From Aureispira sp. CCB-E (GTDB lineage Bacteria; Bacteroidota; Bacteroidia; Chitinophagales; Saprospiraceae): DNA of 64,000 bases. The stretch spans positions 5,456,001 through 5,520,000 of the forward strand of contig NZ_CP133671.1 in assembly GCF_031326345.1 (NCBI RefSeq), in the 5' to 3' direction. This document shows, piece after piece, positions 1 through 8,978 of this stretch. Position numbers and translations under genes: made by a program. The stretch's first letter is position 1. Each line of letters begins with the position of its first letter. The notes under the pieces were generated by a model that did no database searches, was not told the origin of the DNA, and saw only the letters and a list, made by a program, of their open reading frames with translations.

Positions 1-25
1 TATTAAAGACATAGAATAGTCTTTT

Positions 26-547
26 TTATTTGCCGAATCCGATAGAGTTTCCTTCACCTTCTAATTCAGAGCTTAGTCCCGCCATTCTTAGTGCAGTTAC
101 TGCAGCTTCGACTCCCTTGTTGCCATACTTCCCTCCTGCTCGGTCCAATGCTTGTTCCATGCTATTTGGTGTTAGTACTCCAAAAATAAAAGGCTTACTA
201 GTTGCTATTGCCATATTTTGTAACCCTTGAGCAACAGACATATTAATATATTCATTGTGGCTTGTTTCTCCTTTGATGACACAACCGATACAAATTGTAG
301 CATCAACCGTTCTATTTTTATTAAGAATACGGGCACCTTGAGGTAGTTCAAAGGTTCCTGGCACTTGAATGGTATGGATATTTTCAGCTTTCGCCCCATG
401 TTTTATCAAAGTATCGTAACACCCTTCGTACAAAGCGTGGGTAATTTTTTCGTTCCAATCGGCAACAACAATTCCAAATTTTAACTGCTCTGCGGATGGT
501 AAAGTACTCTCATCATAAGATGATAAATTTTTGTCTGCGCTACTCAT
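26..547 (-). CDS. ribH: 6,7-dimethyl-8-ribityllumazine synthase
   Basis: Penultimate enzyme of riboflavin synthesis: it condenses 5-amino-6-ribitylamino-uracil with 3,4-dihydroxy-2-butanone 4-phosphate in the cytosol. The 173-residue length fits the family with a short N-terminal extension. Visible signatures are the FGIVVADWN start of the fold, the VPGTFELP substrate loop, the GCVIKGETSHNEYI segment and the FGVLTPN segment before the catalytic-site helix. No other rib gene is nearby, so riboflavin genes are scattered here. The stop codon lies inside a weak AAAGAC/GTCTTT hairpin at 5-24 that could end transcription. The call is firm. Confidence 0.96.
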   Translation of the reverse strand: MSSADKNLSSYDESTLPSAEQLKFGIVVADWNEKITHALYEGCYDTLIKHGAKAENIHTIQVPGTFELPQGARILNKNRTVDATICIGCVIKGETSHNEYINMSVAQGLQNMAIATSKPFIFGVLTPNSMEQALDRAGGKYGNKGVEAAVTALRMAGLSSELEGEGNSIGFGK

Positions 548-597
548 TCTTAGGTATATTTTAATAGTTTAATACAACTGATTATTTTTAGTAATAG

Positions 598-614
598 TTA
601 GCTGCGCTGCTACT
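598..614 (-). repeat. Dispersed intergenic repeat, core copy
   Basis: The minus strand reads AGTAGCAGCGCAGCTAA. The same core, with small changes, occurs at 5128, 27760, 58119 and 58231. It lies in the non-coding gap upstream of ribH. Function unknown. Confidence 0.6.
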
Positions 615-704
615 ATTTTAGACAATAGTTTTATTTAGAATAAAATTGGCTACTGCTCAACAACTTTATCCCAACAAACCATCGCAATTCAAATAGCCCC
701 AAAT

Positions 705-752
705 AAAAAAGGTAAGATTAACACTAATTATAATAGCTAATCTTACCTTTTG
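705..752 (-). terminator. Rho-independent terminator of the TPR gene
   Basis: A 14-bp inverted repeat (707-720 with 738-751, core GGTAAGATTA/TAATCTTACC) has a T-rich tail on the minus strand. It sits about 40 bases after the stop of the minus-strand TPR gene. Confidence 0.75.
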
Positions 753-791
753 GTTCTATATTTTTCGAAATAGTACGATTAAATTAGCGAA

Positions 792-1478
792 CTATTTTAA
801 ACGAATCAAATCTTTATCTGCTCCCAATGTTTCTCCTATTTGTTGGTCAGCATTCATAATTTCTTGATAGAATTTTTTAGCCTCTTCTTTATTGCTTTGA
901 TGCTCCATCAAACGACCTGCTTTGTGCTTAGCATATAAAGCCAATGATAAGTTCTCTGTATTGCTAGCAGCTTGCTTATAATATCCCAAAGCAGCATCAA
1001 AATCATTCAATTCAGAAGCAGCATCTCCCATCATTGTGTATGCTTGTGTTTGAAGCAATTCTTCTCCACTAAAGTTAGAAAGATAATCTAAAGCCAATTG
1101 AGGCTGTCCAATTCTCAAAGAAGAAAGCCCAGCATAATAATGTGCTAAGTTAGCAGCAGGAGTACCACTATAATCTTGAATAATACCGACATAACCAATA
1201 AAGTTGTTGGCTTGACCAGGAACATTTCTTCCTTTTAGTGCAATCGTAAAAGAATCGCGCTTCATTTCTATATTTGCCTTGTATAGCTCCTCTTGTGCTG
1301 AAGCTTCACGAGGGTTCTTATATAATTGAGTATACACATAAAGCGCAACTATCAATATAAGCAGTCCGCCTATAACACCTACTATAAGTGTTTTATTTTC
1401 TTCAAAAACGTTATTTGCTTTTTCTTTTAACTGATCTGCTGTAAGATCCTGAATTTCAGTATATTCTTCGTTTGCCAT
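792..1478 (-). CDS. Membrane-anchored tetratricopeptide repeat protein
   Basis: A 228-residue protein beginning MANEEYTEIQDL. It has one transmembrane helix at about residues 32-52 (TLIVGVIGGLLILIVALYVY) after a short cytosolic N-terminus, then a helical TPR region with alternating small and aromatic residues (LAHYYAGLSSLRIGQPQLALDYL, AALGYYKQA). This topology resembles the YfgM-like family that links the membrane to periplasmic chaperones, but function is not established. An in-frame start 21 codons upstream exists. The later start is preferred because the upstream stretch would overlap a likely promoter at 1529-1536 and reads as non-coding. Confidence 0.8.
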   Translation of the reverse strand: MANEEYTEIQDLTADQLKEKANNVFEENKTLIVGVIGGLLILIVALYVYTQLYKNPREASAQEELYKANIEMKRDSFTIALKGRNVPGQANNFIGYVGIIQDYSGTPAANLAHYYAGLSSLRIGQPQLALDYLSNFSGEELLQTQAYTMMGDAASELNDFDAALGYYKQAASNTENLSLALYAKHKAGRLMEHQSNKEEAKKFYQEIMNADQQIGETLGADKDLIRLK

Positions 1479-1528
1479 AATCGTGTTACTGTATCTAAGT
1501 TCTCTTATTCTTAAATTAAATTTGTGTG

Positions 1529-1536
1529 CAAAGATA
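1529..1536 (-). promoter_or_regulatory. Putative -7 promoter box for the TPR gene
   Basis: The minus strand reads TATCTTTG, an exact match to the Bacteroidota -7 consensus TAnnTTTG, about 50 bases upstream of the chosen start. No clear -33 TTTG at ideal spacing was found. Confidence 0.45.
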
Positions 1537-1541
1537 AACAA

Positions 1542-1950
1542 AGTTTTGACCTATTGATTTTTTTTACCCCAAAATTTCCCCTTAATATTAAATTTTATTC
1601 CTTAAACTATATTTATGCATAATTACTCAAAGGCAAACAAAACAGACAAGTCTGCCTATTTTTTGCTTCTTTTACTACTTTTGCTTTATAAAGCATTCAA
1701 AAATCACACAAAATACTATTGAAACAGCAGCTGATCTCTTCTCTAAAAGAGAGTCTCAAAAAAATAGCCAATGTTTCTAACTTGGTTAAATCAACAGCCT
1801 TCTAAAATCCAACAGTTGTTAAATAAGCGCTAGTAGCACAGATAAGTTGTTCACAGAGTAACAGCAAAGCTAATCAACGAACTAATAACATTGATATTTC
1901 TAAACAAACATAGTGACTAGGATGAATTAGAACGTTCATAACTGCACACA
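1542..1950. other. Non-coding gap with a degenerate repeat copy
   Basis: No convincing open frame. At 1857-1889 there is a degraded copy of the dispersed repeat (AGTAACAGCAAAGCTAA, followed by CAACGAACTA as also seen at 58363). Otherwise AT-rich sequence. Confidence 0.5.
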
Positions 1951-1988
1951 ATAAAAAACCGATTGAGATTTAAACATCTCAATCGGTT
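1951..1988 (-). terminator. Rho-independent terminator of pdhA
   Basis: A 13-bp perfect stem (1957-1969 with 1976-1988, AACCGATTGAGAT) with a 6-base loop is followed on the minus strand by TTTTTTAT. It lies 46 bases after the pdhA stop. Confidence 0.88.
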
Positions 1989-2034
1989 CTCATGCTTTAT
2001 TATTTGCAAAAACTAAACAAATAGTAAGCGATGA

Positions 2035-3048
2035 TTAGTCAACAATGAATGGATAATCTTGTTGCTCATAATTATCGGTATAAATTTCTTCTGCGGGTGG
2101 AAATTCTGATTCCTCAGCAAATTTCACGGCAGCATCAATTTCTTCTTTTACTTTTGTTTTGATGTTATCAATATCCTCTGCTGTTGCGTGCTTTTTCTTC
2201 AACAAAGCTGCTTCGATAATATTGATAGGATCTTTGTCTTTGTACTCTTTTTCTTCCTCCTTTGTTCTATATTTAGCAGGGTCAGACATAGAGTGACCTT
2301 TGTAGCGATAAGTTCTAATTTCCAAGAATATTGGTCCTTTCCCAGAACGACAATGTTCTGCTGCTGCGGCAATTTCATTGTGTACAACTTCTACATTCAT
2401 ACCATCAATTTGCTTGCTTGGCATATCATACCCTAAGCCCAATTTATAGATGTCAGTAACGTTAGAAGTACGTTCTACTGAAGTTCCCATAGCGTAAAAG
2501 TTATTTTCACAAATAAACACAACAGGTAACTTCCAAGTCATTGCCATATTAAACGTTTCGTGCAAGATCCCTTGACGACAAGCACCGTCCCCAAACATAC
2601 AAAAAGTCACATTATCGTTTTCTTTGTACTTATCTGCAAAAGCAATCCCTGCTCCCAAACCAATTTGACCACCTACAATTCCGTGACCGCCATAAAAACG
2701 ATGTTCGGCAGAAAAGAAGTGCATTGAACCTCCTTTTCCTTTTACATTTCCTGTATATTTTCCATACAATTCAGCCATTGCAGAATTGCTATCAACACCT
2801 TTCGCCATTGCTGCTCCGTGTTGGCGGTAAGCCGTGATCCAAGCATCTGTTGGGCGAGTTGCTGTTTTCATACCAGCATATACGGCTTCTTGACCAATAC
2901 ATAGGTGCAAAAATCCTCTAATTTTCTTTTGGAAATACATCAAATTGGCACGTTCCTCAAATTTGCGAATGCGCAACATCAACTCATACCATTCTAAATA
3001 AGTTTCTTTTGAAAACGTTTTAGACTTAGTTGTTTTTCTTTTAGCCAT
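2035..3048 (-). CDS. pdhA: Pyruvate dehydrogenase E1 component, alpha subunit
   Basis: TPP-dependent decarboxylation of pyruvate in the pyruvate dehydrogenase complex, as an alpha/beta heterotetramer with PdhB. At 337 residues it has the usual length. The TPP/Mg motif starts at GDG 153-155 and runs to ENN near 181-183. The conserved alpha-subunit loop (YRYKGHSMSDPAKYR) lies at about 247-261, and the GQEA segment near 52-55 fits the family. The beta subunit and E2/E3 genes are not in the window, so pdhA is a stand-alone transcription unit here. Branched-chain 2-oxoacid E1 alpha is the main alternative, but the sequence reads as pyruvate type. Confidence 0.92.
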   Translation of the reverse strand: MAKRKTTKSKTFSKETYLEWYELMLRIRKFEERANLMYFQKKIRGFLHLCIGQEAVYAGMKTATRPTDAWITAYRQHGAAMAKGVDSNSAMAELYGKYTGNVKGKGGSMHFFSAEHRFYGGHGIVGGQIGLGAGIAFADKYKENDNVTFCMFGDGACRQGILHETFNMAMTWKLPVVFICENNFYAMGTSVERTSNVTDIYKLGLGYDMPSKQIDGMNVEVVHNEIAAAAEHCRSGKGPIFLEIRTYRYKGHSMSDPAKYRTKEEEKEYKDKDPINIIEAALLKKKHATAEDIDNIKTKVKEEIDAAVKFAEESEFPPAEEIYTDNYEQQDYPFIVD

Positions 3049-3092
3049 AGCTTAATGACAATTTATCTGATAAGTAGTTAGTTTTTGAGATA

Positions 3093-3115
3093 ACACTAAT
3101 ATAACAAATTAGTGT
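3093..3115. promoter_or_regulatory. Inverted repeat upstream of pdhA
   Basis: A perfect 8-bp inverted repeat, ACACTAAT-7-ATTAGTGT, lies 45-67 bases upstream of the pdhA start. Symmetry and position suit a regulator binding site; no regulator can be named. Confidence 0.35.
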
Positions 3116-3310
3116 GCGTTTTTTTGCGTGATCATCCGCCCAAGTCACCAAGTTAACAACAGTGTCAAACTTGTGTATAGACATTTTTAAGTAAGTGGAT
3201 TATCAGCTGCTAAGATATAGATTCTAATACAAAGACAAAACAACTCTCTGTTTTTTTCTGTAATAGTTTTTATTTTTCTTGTTGTAATCAACTCAATAGA
3301 GTTTCTACTG

Positions 3311-3338
3311 AAAAAGGTAGCTCTAAAAGAACTACCTA
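3311..3338 (-). terminator. Terminator of the scoAB operon
   Basis: The stem AGGTAG/CTACCT (3315-3320 with 3332-3337) is followed by five T on the minus strand, 15-40 bases after the scoB stop. Confidence 0.65.
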
Positions 3339-3351
3339 GTTATCTTTTCTT

Positions 3352-4014
3352 TTAATCAATATCCATTTCGGGTACGCCACCTTCTGGAATCACCAATTTT
3401 CCTTCTGTTTTTGCTTGAATTTCTTCTATCGAAACGCCAGGAGCACGTTCTAAAAGATGAAAGGCACCATCCTTGATTTCTAGCATTGCCAAATCAGTAA
3501 CTACTTTTTTGATACAATTAACCCCTGTCAAAGGCAAAGTACAAGACTTTAATAGTTTTGATTCTCCTTTTCTATTGGTATGTTGCATCGCAACGATAAT
3601 ATTGCGTGCTGCTGCTACCAAATCCATCGCTCCTCCCATTCCTTTCACCATTTTTCCAGGAATTTTCCAGTTTGCTATGTCTCCATTCTGAGCCACTTCC
3701 ATCGCTCCTAAAACCGTCAAATCTATATGTCCACCACGAATCATTTCAAAGCTCTGTGCAGAGCTAAACAAAGCTGCCCCAGGCAAAGTAGTCACGGTTT
3801 GTTTTCCTGCATTAATTAAATCTGCGTCCACGTTTTCTTCTGTTGGAAAAGGACCCATTCCCAACAAACCATTTTCAGATTGAAGAAACACTTGAATTCC
3901 TTCAGGGATATAATTGGCTACTAAAGTAGGAATGCCTATTCCTAAGTTTACATAGTAACCATCTTCTAATTCTTTTGCAATGCGCTTGGCAATGCCATTT
4001 TTATCTAAAGCCAT
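3352..4014 (-). CDS. scoB: Succinyl-CoA:3-ketoacid CoA-transferase, subunit B
   Basis: Moves CoA between succinyl-CoA and acetoacetate, opening the ketone body to thiolysis. The 220-residue length is typical of the small subunit. The family I CoA-transferase active-site glutamate is visible as E47 in [10 protein letters not shown]. The [14 protein letters not shown] segment near 22-35 and [12 protein letters not shown] are also typical. It follows scoA by 57 bases on the same strand and shares the operon terminator. Butyrate-acetoacetate or 3-oxoadipate transferases have the same two-subunit form, so substrate preference is inferred. Confidence 0.92.
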   Translation of the reverse strand: MALDKNGIAKRIAKELEDGYYVNLGIGIPTLVANYIPEGIQVFLQSENGLLGMGPFPTEENVDADLINAGKQTVTTLPGAALFSSAQSFEMIRGGHIDLTVLGAMEVAQNGDIANWKIPGKMVKGMGGAMDLVAAARNIIVAMQHTNRKGESKLLKSCTLPLTGVNCIKKVVTDLAMLEIKDGAFHLLERAPGVSIEEIQAKTEGKLVIPEGGVPEMDID

Positions 4015-4071
4015 TTTTTTTTCGATTTGTCAATTTGAAAATCCAACTATTTTCATCCTATCTCAATTACA

Positions 4072-4764
4072 CTATCCTCTCACCGTACGCTGTTCAATAC
4101 GTTTTTCGTAGTTTTCACCTTTGAAGATTCGTTGTACATATACTCCAGGCACATGAATATAATTAGGATCCAATTCCCCTGGTTCTAACAACTCTTCCAC
4201 TTCTACAATCGTCACCTTTCCAGCTCTAGCCATCATAGGGTTAAAGTTCCGTGCCGTTCCTTTAAAAATTAGATTTCCATGAGTATCTCCTTTCCATGCT
4301 TTTACAATTGCAAAATCTGCATGTAGAGCTGTTTCCATGATATAAGGACGTCCATCAAAATACTTAACATCTTTTCCTTCGGCTACTTCTGTTCCAAAAC
4401 CAGTTGCTGTATAAAAAGCAGGAATACCCGCTCCACCAGCACGTATACGCTCTGCTAATGTTCCTTGAGGAATCAAATCGACCTCTAATTCTCCACTCAA
4501 CAATTGGCGTTCAAACTCTGCATTTTCACCAACATACGAGGACATCATTTTCTTAACTTGGCGTTGCTTCAGCATCAAGCCAATTCCAAAATCATCAACA
4601 CCAGCATTATTGGAGATACAAGTAAGTCCTTTTACGCCTGCTTTTACCAAAGCAGTAATGCAGTTTTCGGGAATACCACACAACCCAAAGCCTCCCAACA
4701 TTAAGGTCATATTATCCTCAATTCCTTGAATTGCTTCTTCGGCATTTGCCACTACTTTATTCAT
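4072..4764 (-). CDS. scoA: Succinyl-CoA:3-ketoacid CoA-transferase, subunit A
   Basis: Partner of ScoB in acetoacetate activation. The 230 residues match the usual subunit A length. The CoA-binding glycine-rich stretch [12 protein letters not shown] lies at about 24-35. The core [31 protein letters not shown] region and [26 protein letters not shown] near the end are characteristic. It is the first gene of the scoA-scoB operon. Its leader carries the 17-base block TACAATTAAAAACAAAA just before the start, which is repeated exactly before paaZ. Given the nearby paa-type genes, 3-oxoadipate:succinyl-CoA transferase is an alternative role. Confidence 0.92.
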   Translation of the reverse strand: MNKVVANAEEAIQGIEDNMTLMLGGFGLCGIPENCITALVKAGVKGLTCISNNAGVDDFGIGLMLKQRQVKKMMSSYVGENAEFERQLLSGELEVDLIPQGTLAERIRAGGAGIPAFYTATGFGTEVAEGKDVKYFDGRPYIMETALHADFAIVKAWKGDTHGNLIFKGTARNFNPMMARAGKVTIVEVEELLEPGELDPNYIHVPGVYVQRIFKGENYEKRIEQRTVRG

Positions 4765-4824
4765 CTGTTTTGTTTTTAATTGTATGTCTAAAACCTCATG
4801 ATATGGTTCTATATTAATAGTCGA

Positions 4825-5043
4825 ATGCTAAACTATAAATTTTTGAAGAAAAAACATAAGTTAATCCTATTTATAGCATTCCTATCTATTATTTTAAATT
4901 GCCTTATTTGGGCACAATCACACAACAAAAAACAGATTCCCCCCTTTAGGACACTGCCACAAAAGTTATTTTTGCTTTTTAAAAAGAATTTTATTTGTCA
5001 TCAAGGTTGCTCACAGTTGGGTAACCGCATTATTAGAACATGA
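4825..5043 (+). CDS. Possible small secreted peptide or gene remnant
   Basis: The only plus-strand open frame in the gap between two minus-strand genes. From the internal ATG it encodes 72 residues with a lysine-rich start, a hydrophobic core ([19 protein letters not shown]) that would pass as a Bacteroidota signal peptide ending in AQ, and a short basic tail with two cysteines. No family recognised. Coding status is doubtful: it may be a chance frame or the start of a decayed gene. The rest of the 4765-5231 gap shows only a dispersed-repeat copy at 5128. Confidence 0.22.
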   Translation: MLNYKFLKKKHKLILFIAFLSIILNCLIWAQSHNKKQIPPFRTLPQKLFLLFKKNFICHQGCSQLGNRIIRT

Positions 5044-5127
5044 ATGAAACAAATAGAATGGCTAAAAGACCTACTTAAATTTTAAAAACTGGGAATACAT
5101 TTATCGTTACTCGATACTCTATTTTAA

Positions 5128-5146
5128 CAGCGCAGCTAACTAAGCA
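5128..5146 (+). repeat. Dispersed intergenic repeat, partial copy
   Basis: CAGCGCAGCTAACTAAGCA is the same sequence as the central part of the 27752-27802 copy. Non-coding. Confidence 0.6.
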
Positions 5147-5231
5147 CTAGCAATTTTACGAAATCAATTGATACAAGATGATTTTTTTATAATTTTTCAT
5201 CTTCAGTATAGTGGTTGGTTTATTATAATAA

Positions 5232-6698
5232 TCAAAAATGATTGGCAATTTCTTTTAAAGAATTCAAGTAATGCACCTCAGCAACTGCTTTATTTTCCTT
5301 AATTAGCTGGTTAATAGAATGTGTCAAGGCTCTAATTCCTTGATAATCCTTTGCTTTGACCAACTTCAACAAATCTAAGAGTGAAACCTTCACTTCTTTT
5401 ATCATTTGGTCTTTTACAATAGCTCGGCTCGTCAGAAGTTCCTCACATTCTTCCAAGAAACCATACAACAAACAAAAACTAGCAACTGTCTCGTACATCC
5501 AAGTTAACTCCTCTCCTATTTTTGGCAAAAACCGTTGACAAAGTTTTATCAACCGATCTGGTTCAGAATGTTTGATAGTAGGATACCCCGACACATAATT
5601 AGCAGCTTCGTAGATAAAGTAAGGAATGTCTTCTTCAACAGCATTATTAGAAATTTGAAACTCTTTAATCATCTCAATATACTCCAGTGCTACCTCCGCT
5701 TCTTTGGCATACATACAACACAAGACAATATTATTTAATGTTCCTTCCATTGTTTTAAAATAAACATTCGGATTTTCCATTCTAATTTGTCGACTTTGTA
5801 AAATACAAGCAAAACTTTTTTTAGGTTTTTGCCGATTATACCAATACATGGCTTCCTGTAAGTAAGTAAAATCCAAATTGGCAAGCCTGTGGTGAGGCAC
5901 ATAAATATTCATCGGCATATTGGGGTACTGTTCTAGTAATTCCCGCAATTTGTTCAGATGGCGAGACAAAATATTGCTAATAGCAGCTGTTACCGCTCCC
6001 AATTGGCAGCCAATACAAAAAGCGGTGTAATGGTATATTAGTGTAAATCTGGGAAAATCTTTGAATGCCTTTGACTTTCTACGCATTTTATTCATCGTAG
6101 ATTTATAATAATCTTGCAATAATTTATCATCATTTACAGTATAATAATTCGCACTAAATCCAGTAATTTGATTCTGAAACCACTGTAAATTATAAAGTAA
6201 CTCTGCCGCCAAATCTGCCTTTTTTATATAATCCAAAATTTCTCTATTGCTAGGTTGATAAGCGTGCATAGCGCTTTTGATTAATCGAAACACCTCTGGC
6301 AACAACTCAAATAAATTATCGTCCCAACATTTTTGCTCTAGAACTTTTAACTTTTTCATGGCATCTTGGTGTTCATTTTTTAGAACTAATAACCGCAAAA
6401 ACGCCAACTCTTTTTCTTCCTTTGTTAAAGAATTGGGGTGGTCTTTTATTTGATTTAGCAAATATAAATGTAATTTGCTCCTTAATTTATAAAACCGATT
6501 GATTAAGACTTTATCATCAACAAGCTCCCGCTCCTCTTTATAAATTGTTGCAACGGCCTTTTGAGTAGATATTTTTTGGGAGCCTTCTAGCAAATCTAAG
6601 TACAGCAACATTTTGGGCGATTGCTGAAAATCAAGATAAACTTGTTTTTTGTTAGCGATAGGTAATTCAGTATAGAGGTGTTTAATTATGGTGTTCAT
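5232..6698 (-). CDS. Hypothetical all-helical protein, 488 residues
   Basis: No family recognised. The protein lacks a signal peptide and membrane segments. It is rich in leucine, lysine and tyrosine with heptad-like helices throughout, suggesting a cytosolic helical-repeat (TPR/ARM-like) scaffold. The N-terminus (about 1-110) contains short helices with LYLDLLEGSQ and a lysine/glutamate-rich stretch near 65-90. The middle contains HRLANLDFTYLQEAMYWYNRQKP, which looks like a helix-turn-helix hairpin of a solenoid. It stands alone on the minus strand. Its leader shares a 14-base block (TTGTTGAATAGCAA) with the leader of the beta-barrel gene at 8012-8863. Confidence 0.75.
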   Translation of the reverse strand: MNTIIKHLYTELPIANKKQVYLDFQQSPKMLLYLDLLEGSQKISTQKAVATIYKEERELVDDKVLINRFYKLRSKLHLYLLNQIKDHPNSLTKEEKELAFLRLLVLKNEHQDAMKKLKVLEQKCWDDNLFELLPEVFRLIKSAMHAYQPSNREILDYIKKADLAAELLYNLQWFQNQITGFSANYYTVNDDKLLQDYYKSTMNKMRRKSKAFKDFPRFTLIYHYTAFCIGCQLGAVTAAISNILSRHLNKLRELLEQYPNMPMNIYVPHHRLANLDFTYLQEAMYWYNRQKPKKSFACILQSRQIRMENPNVYFKTMEGTLNNIVLCCMYAKEAEVALEYIEMIKEFQISNNAVEEDIPYFIYEAANYVSGYPTIKHSEPDRLIKLCQRFLPKIGEELTWMYETVASFCLLYGFLEECEELLTSRAIVKDQMIKEVKVSLLDLLKLVKAKDYQGIRALTHSINQLIKENKAVAEVHYLNSLKEIANHF

Positions 6699-6901
6699 AT
6701 TTTAATTTTTTTAATTGCTATTCAACAATTGTGCCTACAAGAACACCAATAAAAAAAGTTGTTGAAGAAATTAATATTCTCCCCAACAACTTAAACGCCC
6801 CTTAATACTGTGTTTTGCACAAACTACTCTTGCTTTAAAATTGTTTATATTTTTGATAATCAATATTCTCAAGCAACGAAGTAGAGTCCAACTTTTCTTT
6901 G

Positions 6902-7849
6902 TTAAAAACGACTATTTCCGCGCACACTTTTTTTGCTCTTTTTTTCTGTTTTATTAACATTATCCCTGCTCTTTTGAGGCGTAGCCTGACCATTGGTATT
7001 AAAAAAGAACATTAAATAAATTGTTCCATCAAAATTATCAACGCCAGCCGTAACTTCATTTTTTGCAGCAATATAATTATGTTCAACAGCAACCTCCTGA
7101 TTAACAACATTGAAGTACTCTTCAGAAATTGTTGTCGCCAATGTATGCTGATACATTACTCCCCATCCAAACTCTGCTCCAATACAAACCTTGGGTGCAA
7201 CAAAATATTCGGCACCTACAAAACCTCTAAGTCCAACGCCAAAAGCATTCAATCCCGTATGAGCTATTGTTCTTTTGTTTCCATTTAAGTTGGTGCCCCA
7301 ATCATACGAGGTGGGAACAAGATTGGATAATGAGTAACCATTACCATATGTATAACGATAATCACTACTTTGATTATAAGTAAGACGAATATCGCCTCCC
7401 CAAAAACCTTGTAACCTGCCCTTGCCTTTTCGCATTTCATATCCCAATCCTAAGCTTGCTTGACTCCAGTTTAATGTACGACTATCTTTTACCATTGTAG
7501 AAGGATCGTTAGAGGCATCATCTTGTATATATTGTTCTTTGACAGAATGCCCCAAATTAATACCCCAAGCTAGTCTTAGTGCCGATTGATTTGTCAACAT
7601 GTATTTTCCAATCAGTACCGAATTGCCAAAAACTGCAAAAAATTTATCGTTGTTCGCGTAATTGTTATTAGCTGTTGAATTAAAAGAATTTCCAAGCCAA
7701 TAAAACACAGGAATCATATTCACTCCTAGGCCTATGTCACCTTTTTCGGGAACAATAACCTGTCCTTTATCATTTGTCAAAAGTTCGTCTTGAGCTTGAA
7801 GGTGAACAAAGCTAATGAAGAGTAATAGACATATAGTTGTTATTTTCAT
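6902..7849 (-). CDS. Outer-membrane beta-barrel protein, paralogue 1
   Basis: A 315-residue secreted protein. The signal peptide (MKITTICLLLFISFVHLQAQ) decides the start ten codons inside the longest frame. The body has alternating hydrophobic strands with aromatic ends and glycine/asparagine turns, as in small OmpW/OmpA-like barrels, for example LGLGYEMRKGKGRLQGFWGGDIRLTY. It ends with a lysine/arginine-rich tail after the last strand (YLMFFFN). It is a clear paralogue of the next gene upstream: both share GDIGLGVNMIP, FFxVFGNSVxxGKYML and VPTSYDWGTNxNGN. The basic C-terminal tail (about 30 residues) is absent from the paralogue. Function unknown. Confidence 0.8.
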   Translation of the reverse strand: MKITTICLLLFISFVHLQAQDELLTNDKGQVIVPEKGDIGLGVNMIPVFYWLGNSFNSTANNNYANNDKFFAVFGNSVLIGKYMLTNQSALRLAWGINLGHSVKEQYIQDDASNDPSTMVKDSRTLNWSQASLGLGYEMRKGKGRLQGFWGGDIRLTYNQSSDYRYTYGNGYSLSNLVPTSYDWGTNLNGNKRTIAHTGLNAFGVGLRGFVGAEYFVAPKVCIGAEFGWGVMYQHTLATTISEEYFNVVNQEVAVEHNYIAAKNEVTAGVDNFDGTIYLMFFFNTNGQATPQKSRDNVNKTEKKSKKSVRGNSRF

Positions 7850-7949
7850 TTTAATTTTTTTTGTTGCAATACATCTCATTATTGCATGGTATTGGGGAAT
7901 TAAGTGATCGAAAAAAAATGATTACTAAGAATTGAACTAGTAAATACAA

Positions 7950-7980
7950 AAAGAGGCTGCCCTTTTCAGACAGCCTCTTT
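7950..7980 (-). terminator. Terminator between the two beta-barrel genes
   Basis: A 10-bp perfect stem AAAGAGGCTG/CAGCCTCTTT (7950-7959 with 7971-7980), with T-rich sequence following on the minus strand, lies 31 bases after the stop of the 8012-8863 gene. Confidence 0.85.
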
Positions 7981-8011
7981 AGTTATGTTATTATAGTGTA
8001 TATATTCTTTA

Positions 8012-8863
8012 TTAGAAATAAAAGAACATAAATACAGCACCATTCATGTTGTCAACACCAGCAGAAAATGCAGTTGTTGCGCCAGTAGTAGTATTGTTGA
8101 TTCCTGCTTCACCTGTAGTAACATTAAAGTACTCAGAAGAAGTTGTTCTTTCAAATGTAGAGTTCAATGCAAGCCCCCATCCAAACTCTACTCCTAGAGA
8201 AAGTTTAGGTGCTACGAAGTATTCTACTCCTACAAAACCTCTAAGTCCAACGCCAAAAGTAGTGCTTGATCCATCAGTCAATACTCTTTCGTTACCATTG
8301 ATGTTTGTTCCCCAATCGTAAGATGTAGGAACAACGTTAGCGTTAGAATATCCATTACCATAAGAATAGATATATCCAGTAGATTGTTGTAATCTCAAAA
8401 TAAGATCAAGACCATAGTATCCTTGGATACGACCTTTACCTCTTCTCATTTCGTAACCCAATGCTAATGTATAGTGTCCGTTATCTGCTTTTCTAGAATC
8501 CAAAACCATATCCATTGGATTGTTAGAAGAATTATCTCTAACGTATTGGTTTTCTGTTACAGAACTCAAGTTAAAACCAAAGTGTACACGAGCAGCTGTT
8601 TTCTCTGACAACATGTATTTCCCCATAATAACAGAGTTTCCAAATACATTGAAAAACTTGTTAGAAGAAGCGTATAGGTTATTTGAATTATTGTTAAAAG
8701 AGTTTCCAAACCAGTTAAAGAAAGGAATCATGTTAACTCCCAATCCGATATCACCAGATTCAGGAAGAATTAGTTGTCCTTTTTTGCCTGTTAGTGGCTC
8801 GTCTTGTGCATTAGCACCAAAAAACAAGAAAGAACATACTACTAATAATAATACTTTTTTCAT
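8012..8863 (-). CDS. Outer-membrane beta-barrel protein, paralogue 2
   Basis: A 283-residue protein with signal peptide MKKVLLLVVCSFLFFGANAQ and a strand-rich body ending in an aromatic terminal strand (GAVFMFFYF), the usual outer-membrane insertion signal. Conserved blocks shared with the downstream gene (GDIGLGVNMIPFFNWFGNSF, KFFNVFGNSVIMGKYML, VGLRGFVGxEYFVAPK, LGVEFGWG) mark a tandem duplication. A strong terminator separates the copies, so each probably has its own promoter. Its role in the envelope is unknown; the strand pattern fits a non-specific or structural barrel. Confidence 0.82.
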   Translation of the reverse strand: MKKVLLLVVCSFLFFGANAQDEPLTGKKGQLILPESGDIGLGVNMIPFFNWFGNSFNNNSNNLYASSNKFFNVFGNSVIMGKYMLSEKTAARVHFGFNLSSVTENQYVRDNSSNNPMDMVLDSRKADNGHYTLALGYEMRRGKGRIQGYYGLDLILRLQQSTGYIYSYGNGYSNANVVPTSYDWGTNINGNERVLTDGSSTTFGVGLRGFVGVEYFVAPKLSLGVEFGWGLALNSTFERTTSSEYFNVTTGEAGINNTTTGATTAFSAGVDNMNGAVFMFFYF

Positions 8864-8978
8864 TACATAAGTTTTTTTGATAGTTTGTGTTTTTTATGAT
8901 CTTGCTATTCAACAAAACCAATAAAATGCGAAACAAAGTTTGCAACCTTGTTCTTTAACATAAACTAAAAGATTCTTT

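Noticed and set aside
8520-8870. 116-codon plus-strand frame
   Set aside because: Antisense shadow of the beta-barrel gene, which has a signal peptide and a paralogue.
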